DNA from: Sarcocystis neurona
Lineage: Eukaryota > Apicomplexa > Conoidasida > Eucoccidiorida > Sarcocystidae
Length of the DNA stretch: 64,000 bases
Assembly: GCA_000727475.1 (NCBI GenBank)
Contig: KL647288.1
Coordinates: 8,645,414 to 8,709,413, forward strand
Direction: 5' to 3'
How positions within the stretch are numbered: position 1 is the first letter of the stretch; each line of letters begins with the position of its first letter. Made by a program: the position numbers and the translations under genes. Positions 24,705 to 36,569 of this stretch are shown one piece after another. The notes beneath the pieces are model-generated. The model saw nothing but the letters and a program-made list of their open reading frames with translations. It did no database searches and was not told the origin of the DNA.

Positions 24705-27700
24705 ACACGTACATACATACATGTGTACACCTAAGCGTGATTCCTCTTGTCTCTTTCTGTCTGTTTGATGTACACACACGTGTATACGGAGGTATCGGTT
24801 CTTCAGTTGAAACCAGAAGAATCGCTGTGTGCGTCTCTTTTCCGCGTTGCTCACACGATTCTAAGGCACCCCACACTCTATTAACTTACCTTCTCCTTCC
24901 TAATCTGCACTTTGTACGACTTCTTCTGTACCCTTCTTCGCTCTTCCCCTTGTTCTCTTCCTATGTTGCTGCCCCGTCCTTTTCTTCACGCTTCTCCTTC
25001 AGGTCTCCATTTCCTCCCATGCTGGCGTGCTGCTTCCGCTCGGTCTCTTCTTCGTCTTCCCTGCGTTTGTTCCTTATTGTCGACTCCACTTTCTTTCCTG
25101 TCCCTTGCGAGGCTTCCTTCGTCTCGTTTCTGCTCCTGTTTCGGTTCTTCGTCTTCTTTTTTTTCCTGCTTCCTGTCTGTCACCGTTCCGCCCTTCTTCT
25201 GCATCTTTTCCACTTCCCTGCCCTTCGGGTTTTTTCTTCGGCCTCCTCTGCTGCGGGCACACTTCCTGTCGCATTACGTCCTTATGCAGGCCACGCCTCA
25301 GTATGTCTTTCGCTTCTTCTTGCCGTTGTCCATCTCCTTTCTTCCTCTCGTTCGCTGTCGCCCCCACGTTCTCTCCTCTATCTTCGCACTATTCTCCACA
25401 CCGCTCGTCTTCTTCTTGTGCTGCCGGTGTTCTTCCAGTCGCGCTGCAGCTTCCGCCCGTTCTCCTCTGTGTGTCTCCTTCCTTCGGATCGTCCTCGCTC
25501 TCCTCTTCGCCGGCTGTGCGCCTGCCTTCTTCCTACACTGCTGTCGCACTCTCAATCTCTGCTCCTTTCTCGGGGTTCCCGTTATTTCCCTGTTTATTTG
25601 TACGCTGGTATCTCACCTCCTTTCATCCATCTCCTTTTTGCTTATCTGCTCTCTTCTCCAACTGCCTTGCGTCGTGGATCGCTTGCCAAACGATGTTTGA
25701 ATTTTCGAGCCGCAGCTTCTTCCACCATCCTCCAGTGCCTGCTTCCCGTGCCTGCCCTCTTCCCCTTCCCTTTCTTTTTCTTCGCATGCACAGCTCCTGT
25801 GCCCCCCTCGATGCATTTTCCTTGTTCTTTGTGTTCTGGATTCCTACGTGAATTCAGCGTGGGTGCATTTTTGTGGCCTTTCATGCCGTTCGTTCCTCCA
25901 TTCCCTGCCATCCTTCTTCCGCGTGCGTCTTCTCTGGTTCTTCTAAGGCCTGCTTCGCGACGATTAGCTTGGGAGTAGTGGTGCTGATCCTGGTGATCCT
26001 CTCCCGCCTACGTGGCGATCCCGAAGCCAACTCCCATCCGTACTACGACCACTGCAAACATGCTGTAGTGAGCTCTCTAGCGGGGATCTTTCTTCTTCAC
26101 GGGAGCCAGCTGACCTCGGCAACCACCACATTCTCTCTGCGTCCAATGTGTGTACGGTTCTCTGCACGTGAGCAAAAGTTTTCTGTGCGCGTCGTTCGTC
26201 GGCGGCATACCTTGCTGCAAGTCTGTCGCATCTCCTCTCCCCCCCACCCGCCCACAGATATGGGCGCTTGAGTTTCGGCGTTGGGACGCAGGCACAGGGA
26301 GACGCCTTTCTGCGTGCTGCACGTGCCGCTGCGTTGGTTTCTCGCCCAGACCGCTATGGCTGCCCGTTGTTGACCGCGTGCAGTGCTTCGGACGTGTCTC
26401 TACCTCCTCTTTCGTGTGTTCTAGTGCCCTGCCACCTGCGAAGCAACATACGCAACGTTTAGATGAAGTTACCTAAGAAAGAAGAAAAGTTTCATTTTTA
26501 TGACTTCTTCTTCTTCTTGCGTATCAGGTTGTGGGCACGTGTCTTCGGCTCGCAGCTGTTCTCGTGAAAGTCCTCGGCGTATTGAATAGCAGCCGCCGCA
26601 AGCCTAGTAGACACGCAGCAAGGAACCTGACGTGTACAGGCACATACACAAATGTCCAAGTGTACACACATACAGACAACCGGGTAGTATTGAAAAATAT
26701 CAAAACGAGAAGAGAACTCATATACATATACGTCTATGTGTGTGTGGTCATTTGGTTCCTGCGTGCGTGTTTGTATATCGCGGTGGGATCCTTCATATCC
26801 AGGTTCAAGCCGTGGTAAACGGCAGACGATGTTTCTTTCGATACTCGGCACTTTTCTCTGCGGAAAGCAGCAGGCGCAGTGGAACTACTGGTCTGTTGTA
26901 GCACACATGCATGCGCGGCAGGCGTACATCATTCGAGGAAAACGTTCTCACGTTGTCTTTTTAAGCAACCGGGGAGAGAAAGATCACCGGAAGAAAGCGC
27001 CCAGCCTGCTGGGGAGCAATGGTACACTTTGCCTGCGTGCATACGTTTGCTTGCATGTCAGCCTGCGTGTGCGCCACAGCGCATAGTCGTGCGACTAGAC
27101 GCCGCTGCGGCGTCGACATTTTCCGAGAACGAATGACGGTGACGCCTACACTCGTTCGTCTTGCCGCGTCCTTTTTTTGTGCGTGGCTTCGGCCACTAGT
27201 GCAGATACGCCACACGCACGTTTGTCTCGCCGCCTTGTATTCTTGTGCATGTTCGGAGGCACTGGTGCAGCTGCTGCGGCGGATTTGTTATGCGGGAGGG
27301 GCTGGTGGATCCGTTGGCTTTTCATCCGTGCGTACGCGTTGAAAGTAAAAACCCTGTAGACGTTTGTGCCGGGCAGTCTTCACCAGTTCCAGATGTGTTG
27401 CATTCCCAACTTCCGTGCCTGCTTTTGTGCGTAGCTGGCATCCCTTTTTCGTCAGCGAGTTTCTGCAGCAGCTGGGGTCATCTTGGTGGGAGGAGCTGCT
27501 TCATTTCTACAAATAGTAGTGACACTAAATGTAACACGAGGAAAGATACCAGTAGTAGTAGGGGTAGTAGTAGAAGTCATGGTAGGAGGAACACGACGTT
27601 ATGGTAGTAGCTGTTGTACTAGGGTCATTGAAAGTAATACGAGGAGCAATAGCAGTAATAGTAGTAGTAGCCAATAAAAATAGCAATAGTAGTACTAGTA

Positions 27701-30700
27701 GTTGCAGTAGTGTCACTAGGAGCAACACGAGGTGCAATAGCAATAGTCGTAGTAGTAATAGTCGTGACATTAGGGGTAACAGAAAGAACAACAAAAATAC
27801 TGGGAACAGCGGTTGTAGTAGGTCCCTAGTGCTGGAAGGAGCACGAATATCAGTGATGGCAGCACCTTCGGCAGGAATGGCGCTAGAGGTCATAATAGTA
27901 GTAATAGTAGTAGAAGTGGTAGCTGGAGTAACACGGAGAATAATAGCAATAGTAATAGTAGTAGTAATAATAGCAGTAGTGTCATTAGGTGTAACTCGAG
28001 GAATAGTCGCAGTAGTAGTAGTATGGAACTTGCAGTAATTGCAGTAGGTGTAGGGTCAGTAGGAGTAGCAGTAACAGTAGCATAAATAGGAGTACGTTGA
28101 ACAGCAGAAGTTATTGTGCCATTCCCAGTACTAGTGTTGTAATAGTAGTAGTGTTAGACTAGTAGTAATATTATTACTCCTACTACCGCTAGCAGTAACA
28201 GTAGTAGTACCAAGTATCAGGATTCGGGTGAGTAGTAGTATGAGGCGTCGTAGGAGTCGCACTGACCACAACATGTGTGCTGCAGCGATTAGTTCAGTAG
28301 AGGGGGTGCTGGCAGGAGTTGCAGTGGTGGCAGCAGTAGTAGTAGTAGTACTAGATGAGGCAGCGGGAGGAATGACAGTTGCACCCGGGTGACACAAGAC
28401 AACAGTGAAACGTATGCGTAGCAATACCAGGGGGAGTAGAACACGTGGTCATCCATACGACAATGTACGTACTAGTTGTAGGAGAGGCAGTCTTCATAAT
28501 AATAGCAGTTGTTGTGGTAGCACTGGCTTACGAGTTCAGGGTGTACGCATTGTCACACGGTGGGTGGCAGATTAGATTCTTCTTTGAGTGTATGTACAGT
28601 CCCTTGGTGTAATTCTTGGTGGTCAAGTAGTTCCACTCCTCGTGCACCTGCGCGTAACAGTGAACGAGTTTCTGCTTGCATGCGTGGTCGAACTCCTGCA
28701 CGTATTATCTGTAGTCGCGTGTATGTAACAGCACCCTCTCAACTGACTCTGCTGACTCGTGTGCCTCCGCAGGTGGCTGCACACGTTGTACAGGAGGTAC
28801 GGAAAAGTATGTATATATATATATATATATGTATTCTTATCTATACATGCGGGTTAGCGTAACTACGTGTTCGCATGCACTGCTGCAGGTTCTTGTATCG
28901 GCGTGTTTAGTACTCATCGTCATGGCCTGCGTGACCTTTGTCTTTGCCTTTGGAGCCTCGAAGTAAGTGTATCTAGACCGTTCAACGGTTCTGCAGTGTA
29001 TAGGGATTGGCCCTGCAGGTTCTAATTTTGCCGACCCGGGTTCGACTCCCCGTAGGACCTGTAAGACGCTCCGCCTCCGTGACGTCTATTTTCACGTATC
29101 CTCATGTGTTGCCTCTCCCTGTACAACTGTTGACGATCCCGCGTTCAGATCAGCTGTTATGATCCTGCGTTCACACCAGTTACCAGGTGTACTCGTTTTC
29201 TGTCGTGTATATCCGCGTGTACTCTTCTTCTGTTTTCTATATTCGGGTATACTCTTGTTTTGGCCTCTGTACCATCTGTGTGTTTTCCCCCGTTCCATTC
29301 CAGCCAGAACAGTCCTCCTTTTAAGCGGGCGTTCACCTGACTCAGGCTCGCTGACACAAAGCTTGTTCGCTTTATCGTTAAGGCTGCTAATGCGAACCGG
29401 CCTGTCGCACCAGGGCGCGGTTCCTCTAGTAGACCACGTTCGTATGCGTACACATCTTTCCACTCACGCGCACTACGGAATGTAGAGACTTCCCTGTAGA
29501 AGAAAGGGCCGGCAGATTTGTATGCGTAGACACACATGGATCTTGAAATCGGTCGGGCATCTAAACGAAACCAATCGGCCGTGCTCACACGCGTGTACGT
29601 GTGTATAGTGTGAGCACACGTGCACGGCTACGAATCAGTGAATCACTTTCTAAGGCACAGATCTCTATCTACACAATATATGTGTATACGCATTCCCAGG
29701 CTTCGGAAGGAATCCTGCGTAAATATCGGTCTCTGGGGTTGCCAGCTGCTGGTCTAACCCGTAGATGCATACGGATGTATACATATATATATATGTATAT
29801 ACGTGTGTATATATATATGCACTCTTAAAACCACCTACACGCTATACAAGAGACACCACGTACGCCAGGATGCATATGCGTCTACACGTGTGATTAGGCA
29901 AAGACAGATTATGACCATCTACGAATGTGTAAAGAACGTACGCATATGCAGTAGGTAGATGCCCTGCGCTTTTCTACGTAAATTCATACCTGTACGCAGG
30001 CATAGCCGTGGTCACGTATACGTCCGCGAACTGAATTTTGCACGTGAACTATTGTAAAGGAACTTTTCAGTTTGTGTTTAGGTCCGCAGAGATATAGACG
30101 CCTGTGGCGGCACTGGATGCGTATGATTCCTTGCTGCTCTCACTGTCCCTATGTAGCGTGTAACGGGGGTATTGACACGTATGTGTTCTACACATACGCA
30201 TCCGTGTATGTCTACGCGAATCGGCAATACATATGTATATGTACATATATACGTACCTGTTTCTGTATACTGCGAGTGATTTGGACGGGCCGTGGGGTGT
30301 ACGTCTGTAAATCTGTATATATGCTTCACCAGTACGGGTGATGCATGCCGGGCATACTTCAAGACAGTGTATACATGCGTGTCGTCTGTGTGTAAAGAAT
30401 GCATGAGTGCGTGTACATGTGTGTGTGAAGCATGCATACATAATACATGCGAACACATCGGTCAGATATACACGCATACATATATATATATATGTATATG
30501 TGCATCTACGTCTGACAAATACTTGGATAATGCACGTAGGCGCAGGCGTGCGCTGAAAAAGGCTGTATATGTACAGCCATTTTCATATAATATTCGCACG
30601 CTGAGAACGTACACAGGTACTGCACAGAACAAGCTATACGTACACTTATGCATGCACACTGCGGAGCATGCAACGTACATGTGCTTAACGTATACAGGCA

Positions 30701-33700
30701 CACTAGTAGCGACGCAGTGGCCTTACACTGCTGTCTTCTGTTTTTACCAGCGTACACGGGGAATCGGCCCTGTTCTTTCTGCATCATCCGCGGCAAGAGC
30801 TGCTCGATCTTCATACTACTTCAGCTTCCATGATTGCTGCTGCTCCTGTCAACTCCACGACTCTCGTGTGATGACTGACTGCTCTCTCTGCTGGTGCTAC
30901 GGAGGTGACACTCTTTTTTTCCGTGTTGACATCTTACGCGGCAATTATTACTACAATTGCTGCTGGAACAAGTAGCGCTGCTAGTTCTGCTACTTCTGTT
31001 AGTACTACTACTGCTGCTGGTGCTGCTAGTACTACTACTGCTGCTGCCAGGTCGGCTTCTGGTGGTGCGACGTTTACTACTGCTGCTAGGTGTACCAGTG
31101 GTGCGGCAAGTACTACTTTTCTACGATTTCATATTGTCAGTACCAGTACTGTTCTTAGTGCTCATTCTGTTACTACTACTGTTATTACAATATTGCTGTC
31201 ACCACCAGGATTACCATCAGTAGTCCATAAACTCAGTACTGTAACCACTGCTGACCGTACGCTCCTCTTGGTGCGCTTCCTTCTAGTCCTTCAATAATGA
31301 GTGTCACTGTTGTTACAGCGGAACACCTGCTAGTGTTGCAGGCGTACTTCTCCTGCAGTAGTCGACGATTCCACCTGTCGGGCTCTTTTCAACACGCAGC
31401 ACCCGTGCAGCAGAGGTGATGATTCGCTGGTGTGCGCTGCAGTTTCGGTCCCGGCGTGGAGACGAAGCTTCGCGAAGGCCTTTTCATTGTGCTGCTCTCT
31501 TCGGCAAGTCTCGGCCTCGTCATCTTTGCCTATTTACGGTGGGTCGTGTTCTGCTTTGGCTGCCTTATCCTTCTGCTGCGAACGTGTAGTCTGTGTATGC
31601 GTCTGTTTATCTGTTTCTATGACGATTTGGGTAAGTATTTGTAACTGTGCAAATATACGTGTGTGTACACCGATGTTCGTTTATGTATATGTGTGTCTAT
31701 AATAAGTGTGGATACATACACGAATATTGAGATATCTGCATATCGAGACAGGCAATCTCTACTTGGTGGACCACCTTCCTCATTGTACCTTCCACAGCAG
31801 TCGGCCCAGCCATTTTGCTCTGAATACACGTCGTTTTGGCACGTCCTAGTAGGGCTATCTCGTCAGTACAGTAGGCTTGCCTGTACTAAGCGCACACTCG
31901 TGCACAGGACGCAAGCACATAAGCTGCACACTGCATACGTAGATATATATATATATACATATGCACACTGTTCATTCACATACTTGTAAATACGTCTGTG
32001 TGTGTGTATCTCCATATGTAAACTTCTTTCTCGCTCTCTGTTTATCTATATGTGTATCTGTTTATCTATATTTGCATATGTATATATAGATAACAAATGG
32101 TTTTCCTCCGTGCCGCGGAAGCGTGTGGATCAAACTGCACCCCCGTGAACTCGTTGTACTGCATTGGTAATAGGCTTGCACGCGTACAGCAGTACACTCT
32201 GCAGCACGTGTCGCTCAATGCGCGTGTAGACAGCTGGATGTTTCATCGCCTTGACCGCATCGCTTATCAGGTCCTGGTGGGAATTATTCGTATATTGAAG
32301 AGCAAGGATATGTACTTGTGACTACCTTCCCACCCGGCACTGCATTCACTCCTTGGCTACAAGGACTTTCTTCTGGCACACACACAAATTATGATACATG
32401 TGCTTTTGTCTCTATATATTTTCTTACATGTTGACATGCTGCTGTTACGTCAAATGCACGTGCTTGTGTGTGTATCACCTAGTGTACGCAGTTGCCCAAT
32501 AAGTACGCAGGTCTGTGAATTTTTACGTGGAGGCACACCTTTCCTGAATTAACGGCCGGCGTAACGCCGCTGTGCTTGTCGTGTGACCAGCTCGGGCCTA
32601 CGAGTTTGGAGTCTCGACTGTTTGTGCATGCACTGAGGAAGCGCCGATGCACGTCCGCCTTTGTATGCGTATGTAACCGCCTATGCGTATGGGTAGAGAC
32701 GTGCAGGGGGAAACCTTTGTGCCGTAGGTCGCTGAAGTCCGTGTCGATTGCCTTCTTATCAGGCAGGTGTGCCGCCGCTTACAGGTGCTGCCACGTAAAT
32801 GCGTAGATTTAACTCACGAAATATGAGTGCGCGTATGCGCTATACCTGCTGTTCGTTAGTGTTAATGTAAGAATCTTTACCGGCCACACCCTTGCATACA
32901 AACATATATATATATATATACATATATACATGTATATTTATGTATACACAGTTGCGTACCTGTCCTGCAGATATGGATTAGAGCCTGTCTGCGTGTCTGC
33001 ATCTGCGCGCGCATGCACATACGTTCGTGCATACATTTGCTAGTATGCACGTAAGCCTACCTGCAGCCGTGCATTGTGTCTAAATACATACGTATACACA
33101 TGTAGACTTGGCTCTTCCTACGTAAGCGTGTGAATTTGTCCGTTGTGGGCTATGCTTTCTGGGCAGAGATCGGGCTCTGCTCGCCACGAAATTTGAATTT
33201 GAGCGGCTTGAATGGAAAGTCGTTGGTGACGTTAAAGACGAGTATCGCAAGCGCATGCAGTATGACATGCAACGTCTGGAAGCTGCGAAATACGGAGGAT
33301 TGCAGTCGCCCTATCAAATGGCTCGCGAAGGTGAGATGCATTTTTGAGCAGCAGTTGCTGGACTGCGTGCGTCAAGTGTGTAGTTGATTGTACAGTTGCT
33401 ACTAAATCTCAACAGGGACGCTTGCTGTAGGCGTATAGAGGTCGTGCGCGAGCTAATATGGACGCCGTTATGGATTTACGTGGTTTGCCTACAGCGCAGC
33501 TCAGACGAGAGTAAGAAAAGGTCTGCATTCGTACACACACTACATACTTCATACACAAACGCGTGTAAGCGTACAAACATGCCTACTTACTTGCACACAT
33601 ATGTATGAAACTGTATATCCACGTACATATATGCGCCCAGCTGTATACGGAACGTGTTTGGCGTAGGGCAGGGCGCTAAGGAGCAGGGCCTTATTCTGAA

Positions 33701-33734
33701 GCGTCTGTTTAAGGAAATGCGCAGAAGCTCTTGA
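20694..33734 (+). CDS. Multi-pass membrane protein, 13 exons, family unknown
   Basis: The ATG at 20694 opens MCGGNPYDENHMLRVTGTLF and a first membrane span ending FLLFYWQ. Exons that agree in phase throughout: 20694-20801, 22565-22678, 23804-23895, 24288-24423, 25948-26147, 26258-26393 (end uncertain), 28773-28796, 28889-28962, 30751-30867, 31443-31538, 33167-33330, 33439-33510 and 33667-33734 (TGA). The product is about 466 residues. Hydrophobic spans sit in exons 1, 4 (FWSLSISSCAFCLFIF), 5 (TISLGVVVLILVIL), 8 (SACLVLIVMACVTFVFAFG) and 10 (FIVLLSSASLGLVIFAYL); exon 12 has a shorter one. Exon 11 is a charged helix, and the tail ends KRLFKEMRRSS, probably cytosolic. A soluble region with Trp, Cys and an acidic patch follows span 1. 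Composition is free of homopolymers. I do not recognise the family, and alternative borders are possible for exons 6, 7 and 12. Confidence 0.65.
24860..25930 (+). other. 1-kb pyrimidine-rich intron tract
   Basis: The plus strand is almost entirely C and T, so all three plus frames stay open and read as Ser, Leu, Phe, Pro and Arg. It lies within intron 4 of the membrane-protein gene and ends at the acceptor of exon 5 (CTAAG before 25948). It is best read as an expanded polypyrimidine region, not as a gene. Confidence 0.7.
27515..28140. repeat. GTA-rich diverged minisatellite
   Basis: Imperfect AGT/GTA triplets carry a longer repeating theme: a GTGTCATTAGG-like segment, then GTAACACGAGG, then AATAGCAGTAGTAGT, recurring roughly every 60-90 bp. 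It lies in an intron of the membrane-protein gene. A related run on the opposite phase (TACTACTGCTGCT) occurs at about 30,955-31,130. A minus-strand frame here is translated repeat. Confidence 0.65.
28987..29060 (+). tRNA. tRNA-like sequence, Gln-type body, anticodon CTA (possible pseudogene)
   Basis: The 74 nt fold as a cloverleaf. A 7-bp acceptor stem pairs GGTTCTG with TAGGACC, using G-T pairs. The anticodon stem is GCAGG/TTTGC with loop TTCTAAT: U33 present, anticodon CTA, then A37. The variable loop is 4 nt. The T arm has loop TTCGACT, giving an exact B-box GGTTCGACTCC. The D arm is weaker: one mismatch in the stem, GG and A14 present, but U8, R15 and A21 replaced. One C-C mismatch lies in the T stem. 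The ends and T arm resemble eukaryotic tRNA-Gln, in which CTG to CTA is a single change at position 36. TTTT follows about 30 nt downstream. It lies in intron 8 of the plus-strand gene. The departures favour a pseudogene or unusual tRNA; a functional amber-reading tRNA is possible but unproven. Confidence 0.5.
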
Positions 33735-33930
33735 TTCGTGACACACTACGTACCGTATGCACGAGTTTCTAAATATACATACATACGTATCTATGTATAT
33801 ACACTTCTATGTAGGTGTGTGTTTGTGTGTGCGCGTGTATACGGACGTGCATATCGTGTACTCAATACTCCGTACTCTACTAATGAAGTTTGCTCAAAAG
33901 TCTATGTATGCGTATCATTGTGCCATGTAG

Positions 33931-35676
33931 GACTTGCGTGCACTCGGGGACATAATTTACCGTGTGACGCTTTGTGCCCGTGGCTGATTACGCGGCTGAC
34001 GCGACATTTGGGAACAATTCCGGTAACACGTTTCCGGTACACTTGTTTACACGAGTGTGGCCCTAGGTAATTTGTAAATAAATTCTTCCAGACAGCAGGT
34101 ATTCTTTGTCTAAGAGGCTGCAGTGCTAAGGGAGCGAATAGCGTGAAGTCCCCAACTACACCCAGGTGGGCAACGGATTAGGGTCTCGCCGGATTTGACC
34201 GCTTTCCGGAGGCGGAGAACGTAGTTCTACGTATGCATGTACACATATGCAGCTCTAGCCACTGAACAGCTTCAACGGCGATTCGGTACGTTATGACTCA
34301 GCTTGTTTCATTTTTCATCTTTTGCCTTAGATTCCACTCATGGTAGTGCCGCCGAGAGGCTCTGCGATGCGCTTGTGAACGCCAGAGACAAAAGATTAGA
34401 CACGCGCCTCCTACTGCATGTAACAAATACCTATAATTAAAGCTGAGCTCGCACTGCACTTACGGTACACGCATCCATCAGAATTGCAAGTCGGCTGCTT
34501 CCGACATTGCCGTTGAGAAGTCAGAGGTGTCAGTTAGCCATTTTCTTTGGTAATCGCGCTGTATGGGGTATAGAGGCCGACAGATGTTGACACAGTGACT
34601 TTTTCATGCCTCTTGCTGAGGAACGCATTATTGATTTTTGAGCCGACAGGTTATTCGTGTGAGGTGGTTGCGTTTCAGGTACATCCGTACCCTCAATACA
34701 CTCGTCCATAGACTGACGCTCAGCTTGTGCACGTAGAGGTGCCGAGGTAGGTGTGCAGTGATGTGTTTAAAAGGCAGAAATTATCCTTTGTGGAATGTTG
34801 TGTTGACAGGGCACGCGCCTTTGTGTACGCTTTATGCTGCGATGTTCTTTGCCTTTGCAGCTGACGAGGCCGCTGCAAAAATCCACGGTCACGACAAATA
34901 CATGCTTTCACATGCTGTGTTATGGGGCGGCCAGGGTTAGGAATTTTTGTGTATTACATAAAGCCTCATCCGCACGACCATAGGTGTTTACGGTAGGGAG
35001 CTGTGAACGGGGCATTCGTGCGCGTGTCACAACGACCTGGCTGTCGCCCACTTCTGTCACTTGCGCCGATGCAGGCCTGTTGCAGAATCGTATAGGCACC
35101 CAGGTGTTAGTTCATAATAGACACGGTAATCCGCGTTGACCTCAGAACCATGCTCAGTCGGAAAATATATGCAATTGTGGTTTTCATGTACGCCTCTCCG
35201 AGCGAAAGACCTTATGTACTGAATGTGACATTTGTAACAAGTACGCATTTTTCTTTGTGTACCGTAGATCTTCAGTTTGTGGTGACAACCGGTGCACGTG
35301 AAGCATCTGAAGGCAGTGTTTTCATTGCCTGTATTTTCCAGACGAAGGGGTACGAGTTACCGACACACTTTCACACCGTGTTGCCGACGTCCCCTCTTTC
35401 GTGCAGCGGCAACCCCATCCAGCCTTGGGCACTGAAATTTGGGAACCGTAGCTAGGGTGGCTTTTTTAAAAAACTGTCCATGTGTACGGCTTTTCGTGTG
35501 TCTCAGGACTACGCACAGCTTCACGTGAGGGTGCGGCGTAGAGTTCTTTGTTATCTGTGTACGGTTTTTTTGGTCCAAAGCGTGGACACCAATCGCTATG
35601 CCACCGGTTCGAAATGGCGCCTGAAACTTACATGCTGCACTGCACTAGGGTCCTCGAACGTTTTAGCGGCGTCTAG
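33931..35676 (+). CDS. Unrecognised small-exon gene
   Basis: Plus-strand exons with good splice sites: 33931-34022 (contains GHNLPCDALCPWLITRL), 34331-34419 after a long pyrimidine tract (AAERLCDALVNARDKRLDTR), 34679-34732 (YIRTLNTLVHRLTLSLC), 34861-34935 (KIHGHDKYMLSHAVLWGGQ), 35268 onward (QFVVTTGAREASEGSVFIAC), possibly a six-codon exon 35507-35524, and a last exon from about 35580 to TAG 35676 (FEMAPETYMLHCTRVLERF). The 34861 and 35268 exons agree in phase, as do the last three under one choice of donor. The first three do not all chain, so an exon or border is missing. Sequences are ordinary and helical, without repeats. No family recognised; it follows the membrane-protein gene by about 200 bp. 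Confidence 0.5.
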
Positions 35677-35687
35677 GTTGCAGAAAT

Positions 35688-36165
35688 GTTCACGTTGACC
35701 TTGTGCGTCTGCTTGTGCACACTTGTCGTTGTTGACCCCATCAGCGGTGACAGAACGAGTCTTGACCAATCACATTTTTGTAATTCTGTAGTCAGTGACT
35801 CATTGACTGCTTTTCAGAAGTCGTGTCGTACATCTAAGGTGACTAACAGGTAGTCATATTCAAGTAGTGCAGTAGAAGTCGGCTCCGAAGACGTGCTGTT
35901 TTGTCAAATAAAGAGCACGTGCTTGTGTTCACGTTGACCTTGTGCGTCTGCTAGTGCAGACTCGTCTTCGTTGGCTCCATCAGTGGTGACAGAAGGCGTC
36001 TTGACAAATCAGATTTCTGTGGTTTTGTAGTCAGTGACGTACTGACTGCTTTTTAGAAGTCTTGTCGTACGTCGAAGGTGACTAACAGGTAGGTATTACC
36101 AAGTAGTGCAGTACAAGTCGGTTCCGAATACGTGGTGGTTTGTTAAATAATGAACATGTGTTCGT
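35688..36165. repeat. Two-copy 239-bp tandem duplication
   Basis: Copy one is 35688-35926 and copy two 35927-36165, both beginning GTTCACGTTGACCTTGTGCG and sharing blocks such as GGTGACTAACAGGTAG. They differ at scattered bases, by eye well under a fifth. The unit has no long open frame. It directly follows the stop of the preceding gene, so copy one may include its 3' untranslated region. Confidence 0.9.
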
Positions 36166-36347
36166 TCGCAGCGTTGCAGAATTAACCTTTACTAGATTAT
36201 AGGAATTGTGTCGGTTCTCAATTTACTTTTCGTCGTTCAAACTCTGCCATATCCAGTGCGTACCTGCAGTTCTGCTGCACCCCTGCGGTGGCCAGCTTGC
36301 TTAATTCTTTATAAAAAGAGAACTATTATTTTTTGTCTGATTGCTGA

Positions 36348-36569
36348 GTGGAGCTCAACGGCTTGCAACTGCGGTGTATACTGACTCCCGGCAACATTTC
36401 TCTAATAAGGTGCAAGAGTCAGTACTATGACAGCTTTGAAGAGAGCACAGTTAACGTTGTCAACTTACCGTATCTTATCGAGTCAGTATCTCTGTTCGTG
36501 GTGTCCTATATAAAATTGGTGTTCGCGACATGTACGTGGAGTGTACTACCTCGGTCATTTTCTAATTAA
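36348..36569 (+). CDS. Possible small exon or short protein
   Basis: An open frame of about 73 codons after a T-rich stretch, with composition like real protein: LNGLQLRCILTPGNISL, YYDSFEESTVNVVNL and a hydrophobic SVSLFVVSYIKLVFATC. A donor-like GTGCAAG lies at about 36410, so only the first part may be exon. No family recognised. Confidence 0.3.
   Translation: MELNGLQLRCILTPGNISLIRCKSQYYDSFEESTVNVVNLPYLIESVSLFVVSYIKLVFATCTWSVLPRSFSN

Noticed and set aside
24701..25978. 425-codon plus-strand open frame
   Set aside because: All three plus frames are open because the tract has almost no A; the content is Ser/Leu/Phe/Pro with no domain, and it lies in an intron ending at a good acceptor.
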